DNA from: CAWGGS01 sp963822095 | Lineage (GTDB): Bacteria; Desulfobacterota; Desulfobulbia; Desulfobulbales; Desulfocapsaceae | Reading direction: 5' to 3' | Assembly (NCBI GenBank): GCA_963822095.1 | Contig: CAWGGS010000078.1 | Location: forward strand, 84,759-148,758 | Length of the DNA stretch: 64,000 bases | Shown here: in pieces, positions 54,906 through 63,470 of the stretch | How positions within the stretch are numbered: position 1 is the first letter of the stretch | Layout: each line of letters opens with the position of its first letter | The notes under the pieces: model-generated | Told to the model about the DNA's origin: nothing | The model's input: the letters and a program-made list of their open reading frames with translations, nothing else | Database searches by the model: none | Made by a program: the position numbers and the translations under genes

Positions 54906-55168
54906 GGCTCATCCGGATTAATCGTACTTTTAAAAGGCTGTAAGTAATGAGATGGTGAAATTCATCGCTTCCAGACACTGCTCTCCGGTCTTATCGCCTG
55001 TGCACCACGGCTGACAGACAGTCCGTCCCTGGTCTGCTGTCAGTTGCGGACGTCCTGTCCGCAACCCTGCGGGCCTTTGTGATTCCCAGACGGGCCTCCG
55101 CGATGCGTCCACCAGCGATAAATTTCGCCTTCTGCGATATAGAAGGGTACGCTCAATTCGGAAGAACC
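54906..55168 (+). repeat. MITE-like intergenic element, copy 2
   Basis: Begins CTCATCCGGATTAATCGTAC and ends with its imperfect inverse (15 of 20). It aligns along its length with copy 1, sharing CACCACGGCTGACAGACAG, CTGCTGTCAG and GGGCCTCCGCGA, while other parts have diverged. The hairpin GTTGCGGAC/GTCCGCAAC (55043-55065) differs from copy 1 by a paired G-C to T-A change that keeps the stem. A target duplication is unclear because both flanks are A-rich. It fills much of the 573-bp gap between asd and pssA. Confidence 0.72.
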
Positions 55169-55169
55169 C

Positions 55170-55208
55170 AAAAAGCCCCTCTGTATCCTTTACATGGTAC
55201 AGAAGGGC
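55170..55208 (-). terminator. Intrinsic terminator of pssA
   Basis: On the minus strand GCCC-T-TCTGTA pairs with TACAGA-G-GGGC, followed by TTTTT. It lies about 28 bp after the pssA stop and abuts the MITE-like element. Confidence 0.7.
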
Positions 55209-55235
55209 GAGAGAACCCTGGACGTCTCTATTAGG

Positions 55236-56015
55236 TTACGGGGTACTTGATGGATGATGGTGGCTGTGGTTGGCGGCCTTTGCCCGTGATCTAAATATCT
55301 TTCTCAACTTTCTGTACACAGAATAGCATGGTCCGGTGGAGATATAGATGGAGAAGATAAGAAAGAGCATGACCTCATGCTCGGCTGCAACGAGAATGAA
55401 AACGAGAAGTATCCCCACCAAGCGTTGGAAAGTCTTGGATTTCTTTGTAGTTGTTTGTTTGAAGCTGTAATAGGGATGAGTGGACACCATGAGATATGAA
55501 AGGATGTAGACGAGAAAGAGAAGAGAAATGTGATTGACGGTACCTTCGATGCCGAGATAATGGCTAAACAGAACAGTGGATGAGATTGTTGCAGCCGCGG
55601 CAGGGCAGGGGAGTCCTACGAAATGCCTGGATGGGCTGGCTGTATGTTGGCAGTTAAACCTTGCAAGGCGCAGAGCCGTTGTGGCAACGTAGAGAAAACC
55701 GGCGAGCCAGCCATAACGTCCAAAAGGCTGGAGGGCCCACATATAGGCGAGCAAACCGGGGGCAACCCCAAAAGATACGAGGTCGCAGAGCGAATCGAGT
55801 TCCATGCCGAAGGTGCTTGTTGTCCCGGTTAGTCGGGCAACCCGGCCGTCAAGTCCGTCGAATATGGCCGCGATCAGGATCGTGTTTGCGGCAATGACAA
55901 AGTCTCCCTTGATTGCAGCCACGATGGAATAAAAGCCGCAAAAGAGGCTGGCTATTGTGAACATGCACGGCAGCGGATGGAATTTAGAACTCATTTCATG
56001 GCTGGTGTCGGACAT
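55236..56015 (-). CDS. pssA: CDP-diacylglycerol-serine O-phosphatidyltransferase
   Basis: A 259-residue CDP-alcohol phosphatidyltransferase of the membrane-bound (type II) class. The active-site motif reads DGLDGRVARLTGTTSTFGME then LDSLCD, matching DGX2ARX8GX3DX3D, followed by hydrophobic helices. It makes phosphatidylserine for phosphatidylethanolamine. Starts at ATG 56015 with GAGG. The expected upstream partner psd is not seen because the sequence changes character about 100 bp upstream. Confidence 0.93.
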   Translation of the reverse strand: MSDTSHEMSSKFHPLPCMFTIASLFCGFYSIVAAIKGDFVIAANTILIAAIFDGLDGRVARLTGTTSTFGMELDSLCDLVSFGVAPGLLAYMWALQPFGRYGWLAGFLYVATTALRLARFNCQHTASPSRHFVGLPCPAAAATISSTVLFSHYLGIEGTVNHISLLFLVYILSYLMVSTHPYYSFKQTTTKKSKTFQRLVGILLVFILVAAEHEVMLFLIFSIYISTGPCYSVYRKLRKIFRSRAKAANHSHHHPSSTP

Positions 56016-56104
56016 TAGTATAAACCTCGTGCTGGTGGTTTGTTTCTAACTATCATCGAGATAATTTTTTTGAGTATAGGCTATTTAACGGAAAATAGCA
56101 AAAC

Positions 56105-56175
56105 CGGCTTAGGGCCTGTTACAAAATAACATGGCCGAAGTTGCGCACAGATTTGGGTTGGATTTGGTTGTGGCG
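56105..56175. other. Composition breakpoint (assembly join or island edge)
   Basis: Up to about 56,110 the sequence is AT-leaning like the preceding 56 kb; from about 56,175 it is very GC-rich. The 5' part of the integrase gene is missing at this edge. The segment AGGGCCTGTTACAAAATAAC (56111-56130) has the look of a mobile-element end, but I cannot prove that. Confidence 0.7.
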
Positions 56176-56198
56176 ATCAGCGCAAAACCGACGACCAC

Positions 56199-56801
56199 AT
56201 GGAGCGCGACTACCTGCGCCTCGAGGAGATCCCCGTCTACCTGGACAGCTGCAGCGAGCTCTACCGGCCGCTGGCGGAGCTGCTGATCGCGACCGGGATG
56301 CGCATCGGCGAGGCCGTCGCCCTGGTCTGGGAGGACGTCGACTTCGCCAACAACGCGATCCGGGTCATGCGCTCGCGCAAGGCGTCGGGGGTCGGCTCGA
56401 CGAAGAGCGACCGCTCCCGGGCGGTCGACTTCGGACCGCGCATGGGCGGCGTCCTGCGCGAGCTGCGTCCGCCCCGATGCTTGCCGCGGGATCCGATCTT
56501 CGTGGGACCCGGGCGCTGGCCCAGCACGTCGCCGGCCGAGCACTTCGACCGCAGCACCGTGTCGCGCCAGTGGCACAAGCACGCGCTGAAGGACGCCAGC
56601 CTGCGCGACATGCCGCTGCACAGCCTGCGCCACACCGCCGCCGCGGCGTGGCTAACGACCGGGCAGCCCCTCGTCTACGTCCAGCGACAGCTGGGTCACG
56701 CGTCCATCACGACGACGGAGCGGTTCTACGGGCACCTGGAGAGGACGCTGCTGCGGGGCGCGGCCGCGGCGACCGAGTCGGTCATCTGGGGCAGCGCGTA
56801 G
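56199..56801 (+). CDS. Tyrosine recombinase/integrase, catalytic domain (5' truncated)
   Basis: Contains the full catalytic domain: Arg in IATGMRIGEAVALVWEDVDF, the HXXR box in MPLHSLRHTAAAAWL, His in RQLGHASITTTERFYGHLE and the nucleophile Tyr in RFYGH. About 200 residues from ATG 56199; the frame is open back to 56130, so the true N-terminal DNA-binding domain is lost at the breakpoint. Codon use is actinobacterial. Unlike its neighbours it shows no frameshift. It could have mobilised the adjacent defence-like genes. Confidence 0.85.
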   Translation: MERDYLRLEEIPVYLDSCSELYRPLAELLIATGMRIGEAVALVWEDVDFANNAIRVMRSRKASGVGSTKSDRSRAVDFGPRMGGVLRELRPPRCLPRDPIFVGPGRWPSTSPAEHFDRSTVSRQWHKHALKDASLRDMPLHSLRHTAAAAWLTTGQPLVYVQRQLGHASITTTERFYGHLERTLLRGAAAATESVIWGSA

Positions 56802-56886
56802 GCGTTCTGGTGTTCGGCGGCAGCGCGCTGCAACGTCGCGGCGCTGCTGTCGCCGGGCCGCCAGGCGGCGCGAGCCTCGTCGACAC

Positions 56887-58304
56887 GTCCCGTAGCGTGG
56901 TGTAGGAGCGGGTCGGACGGAACGGTGTAGGTCCGGCCACCGCGGCGCTCATTCTTCGTCGGAGTTCTCACGGTTCGACGAGGAAGGAGGCCAGCGATGG
57001 CCGGATGCAGGACAGGATGACGATCGAGGAGGTCGTCAGGCAGGTGCTGCGCGAGGAGCACGCTGACGTGATCCGCGAGTCGGTTCGGGCGGTCGCGCAG
57101 GAGCTGATGGAGGCCGAGGTCTCCGAGCTGATCGGCGCCGAGCGCGGCGAGCGCACCGAGGACCGCGCGACGCATCGCAACGGCTATCGCCCCAGGCGCT
57201 GGGACACCCGCGCCGGGGAGATCGAGTTGCAGATCCCCAAGATCCGCCAGGGCAGCTACTTCCCGAGCTTCCTGCAGCCCCGCAAGCGCTCCGAGCAGGC
57301 GCTGGTCGCGGTGGTCCAGCAGGCCTATGTCTGCGGCGTCGTCGACCCGGCGGGTCGATCAGCTCGTCGAGAGCCTCGGGCTGCGGATCAGCAAGTAGCG
57401 AGGTGTCGCGGATCGCCGGCCTGCTCGACGAGCAGGTCGAGGCGTTCCGGGAGCGGCCGTTGGAGGGCCGCTACCCGTACTGTGTTCGTCGACGCGAAGG
57501 TCGAGAAGGTCCGCGACGGCGGCCGCGTGCGGCGCAAGTGCCGTGGTCGTCGCGCATGCCGTCCACGAGACCGGCCGGCGCGAGATCATCGGCCTGGACA
57601 TCGGCGCCGCGGAGACCGAGGCGTTCTGGCCCGAGTTCCTGCGGTCGCTCGGTCGCGCGTGGTCTGGTCGGCGTCCAGCTGGCCATCAGCGACGCGCACC
57701 CGGGTCTGAAGAACGCGCTGGCCAGGTGCTCGGGGCGCCCTGGCAGCGCTGCACCGTCCACTTCCTCAGAGACCTCCGCGGTCATGCCCGCACGCGACCA
57801 GCACGACGTCCTCGGCGCGCTGATCCGCGGCGATCTTCACCGCCGGCTCGCGGCCGAGGCCCGCGGCGGCTCGGCGAGGCGATCGTGCCAGCTCGAGACG
57901 CGCCTGCCGAAGATCGCCGCGCTGCTCGAGGAGGCCGAGGACGACGTCCTGGCCTTCTACGCGTTCCCGGCCGAGCACTGGCCCAAGCTCAGGTCGACCA
58001 ATCCGCTGGAGCGCTTCAACCGCGAGATCGGCCGCCGCACCGACGTCGTCGGCATCTTCCCCGACGACGCCAGCGTGGTCCGGCTGGTCTCGATGCTGGC
58101 CATCGAGGCCAACGACGAATGGCTCGTCGGCCGCGCCTACATCAGCCAGAAGTCGATGGCCGAGGTCTCTCTCGGCCACGACGGACCGGGCACTGACCAT
58201 GACCAACATCGATCAGGAGGAGGCGCCCGAGCTCGTCGCGGCCTGAGCAGCCAACGACTTCACCGACGAGGTGAGCGCCGCGCTCTTACACCACGTCCTG
58301 GGAC
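56887..58304 (+). mobile_element. IS256-type insertion sequence
   Basis: A 1.4-kb element bounded by imperfect inverted repeats: left GTCCC-GTAG-CGTGGTGTA-G-GAGCG (56887-56910) and right the inverse of GTCCC-AGGA-CGTGGTGTA-A-GAGCG (58281-58304), 19 of 24 identical. It contains one transposase frame. The 8-bp flanks (GTCGACAC and TTGACTCG) are not identical, so no target duplication is visible. Confidence 0.75.
57005..58246 (+). pseudogene. IS256 (mutator) family transposase, multiply frameshifted
   Basis: Pieces in all three frames join into one IS256/Mutator transposase: MTIEEVVRQVLREEHADVIRE, LQIPKIRQGSYFPSFLQPRK, SEVSRIAGLLDEQVEAFRERP, LFVDAKVEKVRDGG, GLDIGAAETEAFWPEFLRSL, LAISDAHPGLKNAL, WQRCTVHFLRDL and RSTNPLERFNREIGRRTDVV. 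The DDE residues fall in VDAK, SDAH and the NPLERFN region. At least five frame changes are needed (for example near 57345, 57399 and 57480). The end is the TGA at 58244-58246 after MTNIDQEEAPELVAA. As written it cannot make an active enzyme; indel sequencing errors may be the cause. Confidence 0.85.
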
Positions 58305-58310
58305 TTGACT

Positions 58311-58335
58311 CGCCGGAGAGGACTCGAACCTCCAC
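58311..58335 (-). other. tRNA T-arm-like sequence, possible attachment-site remnant
   Basis: On the minus strand GTGGAGGTTCGAGTCCTCTC has the form of a T-stem-loop (stem GGAGG/CCTCT around TTCGAGT), followed by CCGGCGAGT, which could be an acceptor strand. No matching 5' acceptor or anticodon arm is found upstream, so this is not a complete tRNA. Integrase islands often carry such 3' tRNA pieces. Confidence 0.35.
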
Positions 58336-58579
58336 GAGCTATTCGCTCACAAGGCCCTCAATGAGGCTCCGCAGCTGTCAGACCGCTCTCTTCCAAGCAT
58401 ACATCGGGACTTTCGTCCACGGATCTGGACGATTCGGACGCATCTCTTGAGAAGTTTGTTCTCAAAGCGTTCTCGGGTCGCCCACCGAAGGTTCGCAAGG
58501 TTGGCTCTCGTCTAACCGGGTGGCTCGCTGCTACCTGGCAGCAACTTGTGACGTCCAGACCCTGCCCGAGATGGCCGGA

Positions 58580-58905
58580 TCACCCGGTGGAAGTCGGAGG
58601 TCCGAATCCTTCGGGGCGCAGGATCTCGTTGACCTCGCCGCGGAGCTCGGCCAGGCCGCCTTCGCCGAGCTCGTGCGCGGGTGCCAGCGCCTCGCGGACG
58701 AAGCGCAGCACCGAGCCGCCGTGCCCGTCTCGGCGTTGGGCCCGATCGAACGACTCCCGCAGCTGCGCCACTTCGTGCTCTCAGTGCCGATCGGCAGCTG
58801 CAGAGACGCGAGGTCTCGGCGCAGGTCGCTGCCCACCGGCCCGTCGAGCAGTTGCGCGAGCCGCGTGAGCTGGGCGGCGCTGAAGGTGGGTGGTGAAGGG
58901 GACAT
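58580..58905 (-). CDS. Small unrecognised protein, frameshifted
   Basis: Two overlapping frames join near 58770 into about 105 residues: MSPSPPTFSAAQLTRLAQLL, then GSVLRFVREALAPAHELGEG and GLAELRGEVNEILRPEGFG. The second half weakly recalls the N-terminal region of TIGR02391/Ymh-type proteins found near phage-defence genes, but the C-terminal domain is absent. Function unknown. Confidence 0.4.
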
Positions 58906-58999
58906 CGCGCGGGTTCATCGTCGCGGCCGCGCACGACGGATCGGTCGCACGAGGGTCGGGCGGTCGTCGCGCAAGCCGAGGCGGCGGTAGCGTTGCGCC

Positions 59000-59748
59000 G
59001 TGTTCGTCGATGCGCACGTGCATCTCAACCGGTTTCTCCCGGCCGAGGATGCCGCGGCCGCCGCAGACGCAACGATGTCATGTGCCTGGCGATGACCGAG
59101 TCGCCCGCCGACTATGAGGCGTGGCTGCCGGTCTTGGGCGACCGGGCGCCGTGTGCGCCTGGCCCTCGGAGCCCATCCGCTTCGCGCCGAGCAGCTCGGC
59201 AAGGAGGAGTTGGATCGCTTCGCCGTGCTGGCGAGGACCGTCACCTCTCGGCGAAGTCGGGCTCGACGGCTCGCGCGACGGCCAGGCGTCACTGCCGGCC
59301 CCCAGCGGCGCGTGTTACACGCATTCTCGACGCCGCGGGCAACGGTCGCGCCCTGCTCAGCGTGCATTCGCGAGGCGCTGAGGCCGAGGTCGTCCAGGCG
59401 CTTGGGGCTGCGCGGGCGCGGGGCGTCCTGCACTGGTACTCCGGTGCGCTCAGCCAGGTCGATGGCGCGCTCGAGCAAGGCCTGTACTTCTCGGTCAACG
59501 CGTCGATGCTCGCGACTCAAAAAGGCCTGCGGCTGCTGCGGGCGTTGCCGCGCGACCGGGTGTTGCCCGAGAGCGACGGGCCGTTCGCGCGGGTGGGGCG
59601 TCAGCGGTTGACTCCGGTTGAAATCCCGGCGCTGGTGCGGCGCATCGCCGAGCTCTGGGGATGCGATCTAGACGAGGCCGCAGCGCAGGTGTGGTCGAAC
59701 ATGCGCGCTGTCGCCACGCCGCGGGCGGGGGCGACCAGCACGGCCTAG
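59000..59748 (+). pseudogene. qatD: QatD-type TatD nuclease, multiply frameshifted
   Basis: Joined across about four frame changes the product is a TatD-like hydrolase of ~250 residues: VFVDAHVHLNRFLPAED (start GTG 59000), MTESPADYEAWLPVLGDRA, RLALGAHPLRAEQLG, LGEVGLDGS, then one long frame from TRILDAAGNGRALLSVHSRG through HWYSGALSQVDGALEQGLYF to VLPESDGPFARVG. The HXH, Glu, His and Asp metal ligands are all present. The YFSVN...KG form is that of QatD, the TatD DNase of the Qat anti-phage system. It converges with the QatC-containing operon, with a 46-bp gap. Confidence 0.7.
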
Positions 59749-59794
59749 CGGTCAGGGCGTTGCCGGTCGCAAGGCGTCGGCGGGACGAGCCGGC

Positions 59795-60413
59795 TCACTG
59801 CACGAGCCGATGGACGGTGCGGGCGACCTGGCTCATCGCGGCGGTTGCCTGCGCCGGGGTGACAGTGATCTGCGTCGGGCCGCGCAGCGCCCACACCTCG
59901 ACGGCGGCGACGCGGCCCTGGCCGAGCTCGTCTTCCATCACGCGCGCCAGACCGGCGCGCCGTACTCGATGGCGCGTCCCGCGACAGGTCATTCTTGTCC
60001 CACAGCACCACGCGCAGCAGTTCGCCGGCCGGGTCGAACAGCACGACATCGGCGCGCACACCGAGCGCGTCCACGCCGAGCGCGATGTCACGCTCGACGC
60101 CGTAGGCGAACGCGGTTCGCGGATCACCTTGGGTGAGGCCGTCGTAGACGTCGTAGAGCTCGCGGATCACGCGCGCCCAGCCGCGCGCCTGCGGCGTCCC
60201 GTTGGGACCCCAGTAGTCGCTGTTGCGGAACGACTGGTGCAGCCGCGCGCGGGCGGCGGCCGGCGACTCGCGGTGGTGGCGGACGATCGCTGACTGCGCG
60301 ATGCGCATCGGCGTCACGAGCGTGAAGCCGGCGTTGGCCGCCGCCGCGCTCGTCATCGTCGTGGCTGGCTCGCGCACGCCCTTGCGGTACATGCCGAAGG
60401 TCACGCGCGTCAT
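59795..60413 (-). CDS. Unrecognised protein coupled to qatC (one frameshift)
   Basis: About 205 residues after joining one frame change near 59970. It starts at ATG 60413, overlapping the qatC stop (ATGA), so it is clearly part of the operon. Visible features: RVTFGMYRKGVREPATTMTS at the N-terminus, a central GPNGTPQARGWARVIRELYD, then GVRADVVLFDPAGELLRVVLWDK and VAAVEVWALRGP. The strand pattern with spaced Asp and DK recalls a PD-(D/E)XK nuclease-like core, but this is a guess. It is not a standard Qat component. Confidence 0.55.
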
Positions 60414-61712
60414 CGCAGGCCCGTCGGGACGGGATGGGAGAAGAGAACGGCCGACGCGTCGCCGGCCCAACGGCGATGCAGGTCGATCGTCTGGCGCAGC
60501 GTCATCGCAGGCGCGCCGTTGATGAGCTCGGGGTAGTCGATCTCCATCGTCACGTCGTCGAGCTCGGAGAGGTCCTCGACAGCGAGATGAAGTGGGTCAG
60601 GTTGTCGCGGGCCTTGTCATCGTCAATCGCGGTGTGGTCGTCGAAGACGTCGTGGTCGTAGGCGACGTCGGCGACACCGTGGGTCTCGCAGGAGACCCGG
60701 CGCAGCAGGCAGGGGGCGCAGATGCCGCAGTGGCGCTGCGTGCGGCCGATCTGCCAGCACGACACGGTCTGGACCATGTCGGCGCCGTGACCGAGCGCGA
60801 CCGCGCGCCCGACGACCTCGGGCTTGGTGAGGTGCACGAGGCGGTTGACGACAGCCAAGGGGCGGCCCAGGACGGCGCTGGCCAGGGCGGCCATGCGCGC
60901 GACGATCGGCGGCGAGGCGGTGTGCGTGGACAGCGACCCGACGCGCGCAGGCGTAGAACGGCACGTGGACGGCCATGATGCCGTTCTCGTTGAGCACCAC
61001 CTCGTCGCTGCCGGCCAGCGCGGCGACGTCCAGCGCGGCGGCCCCGACGAACAACAGCGTGCGGCTGCGCTGCGAGGACTCCGAGCCGGGGAAGTCGCGC
61101 CCGGGCGTCTGAGCACGCCGAGCTTGATCCGGGCGATCGAGGGGTCGATGCCGGCGACGATCGCCTCGACGGCATTCTGGGCGTGGTTCACCGCGCCGCT
61201 GGCGCTGTGGGAAAGCATCAACGGCTTGCGCCCAGCGTCGAGGAGGTCAGCGCCCCAGGCGAAGGAGTCCTGGCCGCCGGACACCAGCGCCACACAGTCA
61301 TGGTCGGCGAAGGGCGTTCTGCCCATGGCCAGCGCCGGCGCCGGTGTCGGGTCGAGCTCGAAGTGCAGGCGCAGCTCGTCATCGGTGAGGTCGGTCCAGA
61401 TGCCTTCCAGCTCGACTCGGTGGCCCTGCCAGAAGGCGGGGTCGCGGACGGGCATCCATGCCTCGATCGAGCGGCTCCAGTCGACGTCGCCGTCGCCGCG
61501 GGGGCAGGCCATGTCGATCGCGAACAGGTGGCCGAGGACCTCGATCCAGTCCTGCTGGGTCGCGTCGAGCTGGCGGGGAGGCCCTTGACGAGCTCGTCGA
61601 TGCGCAGCGTGAAGTTCTTGCTGCCATGCGGCGTGTCGCGGCTGCGGACGTGGCGGATCGCCGGGCGCGCCGGGGTGGCGCAGTCGTTGATGACGACCGT
61701 GTGGCGCCTCAT
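60410..61712 (-). CDS. qatC: QueC-like protein QatC (frameshifted)
   Basis: About 430 residues after joining four frame changes (near 61575, 61107, 60945 and 60580). N-terminal region MRRHTVVINDCATPARPAIR, then the PP-loop CVALVSGGQDSFAWGADLLDAG typical of QueC, LNENGIMAVHVPFYA, GSLSTHTASPPIVARM and the zinc motif HCGICAPCLLRR. QueC makes preQ0 for tRNA and DNA 7-deazaguanine; QatC is its homologue in the Qat anti-phage operon. The start overlaps the upstream gene stop (ATGA). No other queuosine genes are near, which supports the defence reading. Confidence 0.75.
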
Positions 61713-62393
61713 CGGCCGTCCTCCGGCAGGCGGCGGCCGCGGAGAACGCCTCGGTGATCAGCGGCTGCCAGGACTGCCGGAGGGCGGCGGCGTCGGCGGC
61801 CGGGCGTGCCTCGCGGCCGACCTGCTCGGCGGCGCCGGCGAGCGAGCGCGTCAGGCGGCGCGTCGCGGCCACGCCGATGCCCGCTTCGCCTTCGGTAAGG
61901 CGACCCGCCTCGCGCGCGGTGACGTGACGGGCGTACTGGCCGAGCAGCTCGCCCACGTAGCCGGCGATCAGCTCGGATGGCGTTCCACGGGCTGCGGCGA
62001 ACTGGTCGGCCGCCTGCGCCGGGGCGGCGTCTGCCAGGGCTTGCGAGCCCGACGCGACGCGCGTCAGCAGACTGAGAAAGGCGCGTTCGGCCAGGGCGCC
62101 CACGGCGCTGCCGGGGAGCGCCTCACTGGCGGCGCGTGCCTCTGCGATCGTGTCCTGCAGCGCCTGTTCGGGGCGGTTGGCGGCCCGCAGCCGGTCGGCC
62201 AGCCCGGCGTGCGCCTCCAGTAGCGCGACCGCGTAGGCGGCGATGGCGGGGGCGCCCTGATTCGCTCCCAGTCGGCGCCCGCGTTGAACAGCTCGGACTG
62301 CAGCCGCTCCAGCGGTTGCCCGGACTGCAACGCGATGGCGAAGGCCTGCCAGCGCGGCGTGTTGGGAGCGCGGAACGAGGCGGAGGTGCCCAT
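61709..62393 (-). CDS. qatB: QatB-like protein (frameshifted)
   Basis: About 227 residues joined across two frame changes (near 62262 and 61735). It starts MGTSASFRAPNTPRWQAFAI, the MGTS-S form I associate with QatB, and continues NQGAPAIAAYAVALLEAHAG, helical Ala-rich sequence and WQPLITEAFSAAAA to the end GRRLPEDGR. ATGA overlaps at both ends tie it to the nuclease gene and qatC. The QatB assignment rests on the start motif, size and position next to qatC. Confidence 0.6.
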
Positions 62394-63470
62394 CAGCTGC
62401 CCACCAGCGCGTCGAGGTGATCGCCGGCCACGAGGCCGTGGTCGAACGCCGCAGACCAGTCCAGCGCCTCGCGCTTGGTCGGCGAGAGGCCGCGGCTCTC
62501 GATGGCGGTCGCCGTCCGAGCGAGGTCCTCGGCGCGCACGTAGACCAGCTGCAGACCGGTCTCGTCGCGCAGGGCGGCGGCTCGCGTATGGAAAGGATGG
62601 CGCTCGCCGGCCGTGCCGGGGAACGAGGAGGAGAGGACGACCAGGTAACGGAGCTGGGCACCGTCGGCCTCGAGGTCGCCGCGCAGCGCGCTCACGTAGC
62701 CGGTGAAGCGCAGGTAGTGGTCGCTGTCCATCGTGTAGCCATCCGCGGTCGCCTTGCAGTCCATCAACGCGACCAGACGCTTGTCGGGGCCCCACCACAG
62801 GACCGCGTCGGGAAGCCGCTTGCCGCGTTCGGCTTCGCCGTAGCGCACGCCGCCGAAGCGCAGCCCGTTGGTCAACAGCCGAAAGGCCACCCGCTCGAAG
62901 ACGGCGTCGGGCGCGAGGTCGCGACCGGCTAGCTCGGCCGGCAACTCGTTGAGCGCGAGCGTCGGCAGCCACCAGGCCGACCGGGTCCAGCAGGAAGGCG
63001 TCGCGGTTGAGATCGCGCTGCGCGGCGACACGCTCATAGGCCGGAGCAGGCATGCCGCCCGGCCACGCGATCGCGACGCAGCGCTCCAGTCGGGCGATCA
63101 GCTCGTCGGCATCGACGAGCATGACGGTCGCCGGCGCGGTGAGACCGTCGTCGTGCCCGAGGGGGGCGAGCAGCAGCCCGTCGGCGTCGCCGGCGGCGTC
63201 CACTGTCTCGGCGAGCCGGTCGACGTCGTCCTGCGTCACGCGGCGAGCGGCGACGCGCGCGGATGCGTCGCGACCGCCACAGCGGCTGGGTTCGAGCACG
63301 AGCTCGTCGTAGCCGACGGGTCGGTTGAACGCGACGACGTGCGCGCCCGCGTCGGTCAGCAAGAGCTGCATCAGCTTTCGCCGATCGTCGCGCGGTAGCG
63401 CTGCCAGGCCGTCGGGCGTGAGGCGCCGCTGAGCCTGGGTCGCACGGCGGGCCGGTGGCACGGGCGTCAC
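62393..63470 (-). CDS. FokI-like nuclease protein with Mrr-like N-terminus (one frameshift)
   Basis: About 359 residues, start GTG 63470 overlapping the previous stop (GTGA), with one frame change at a CC run near 62975. The N-terminal ~150 residues (DRRKLMQLLLTDAGAHVVAF, VMLVDADELIARLERC) recall a degenerate Mrr-type fold. The C-terminal part has LPDAVLWWGPDKRLVALMDC followed by KATADGYTMDSDHYLRFTGY, matching the PD...D-x-K-x3-GY pattern of the FokI cleavage domain, then LRYLVVLSSSFPG and LVYVRAEDLA. It occupies the place where the QatA ATPase would be expected upstream of QatB. Confidence 0.55.

Noticed and set aside
58915..59520. Minus-strand frame of 201 codons
   Set aside because: Shadow of the TatD-like gene; Arg/Ala-rich sequence typical of GC-rich antisense frames.
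61183..62223. Plus-strand frame of 346 codons
   Set aside because: High-GC shadow opposite the qatB and qatC genes, whose motifs and overlaps are convincing.
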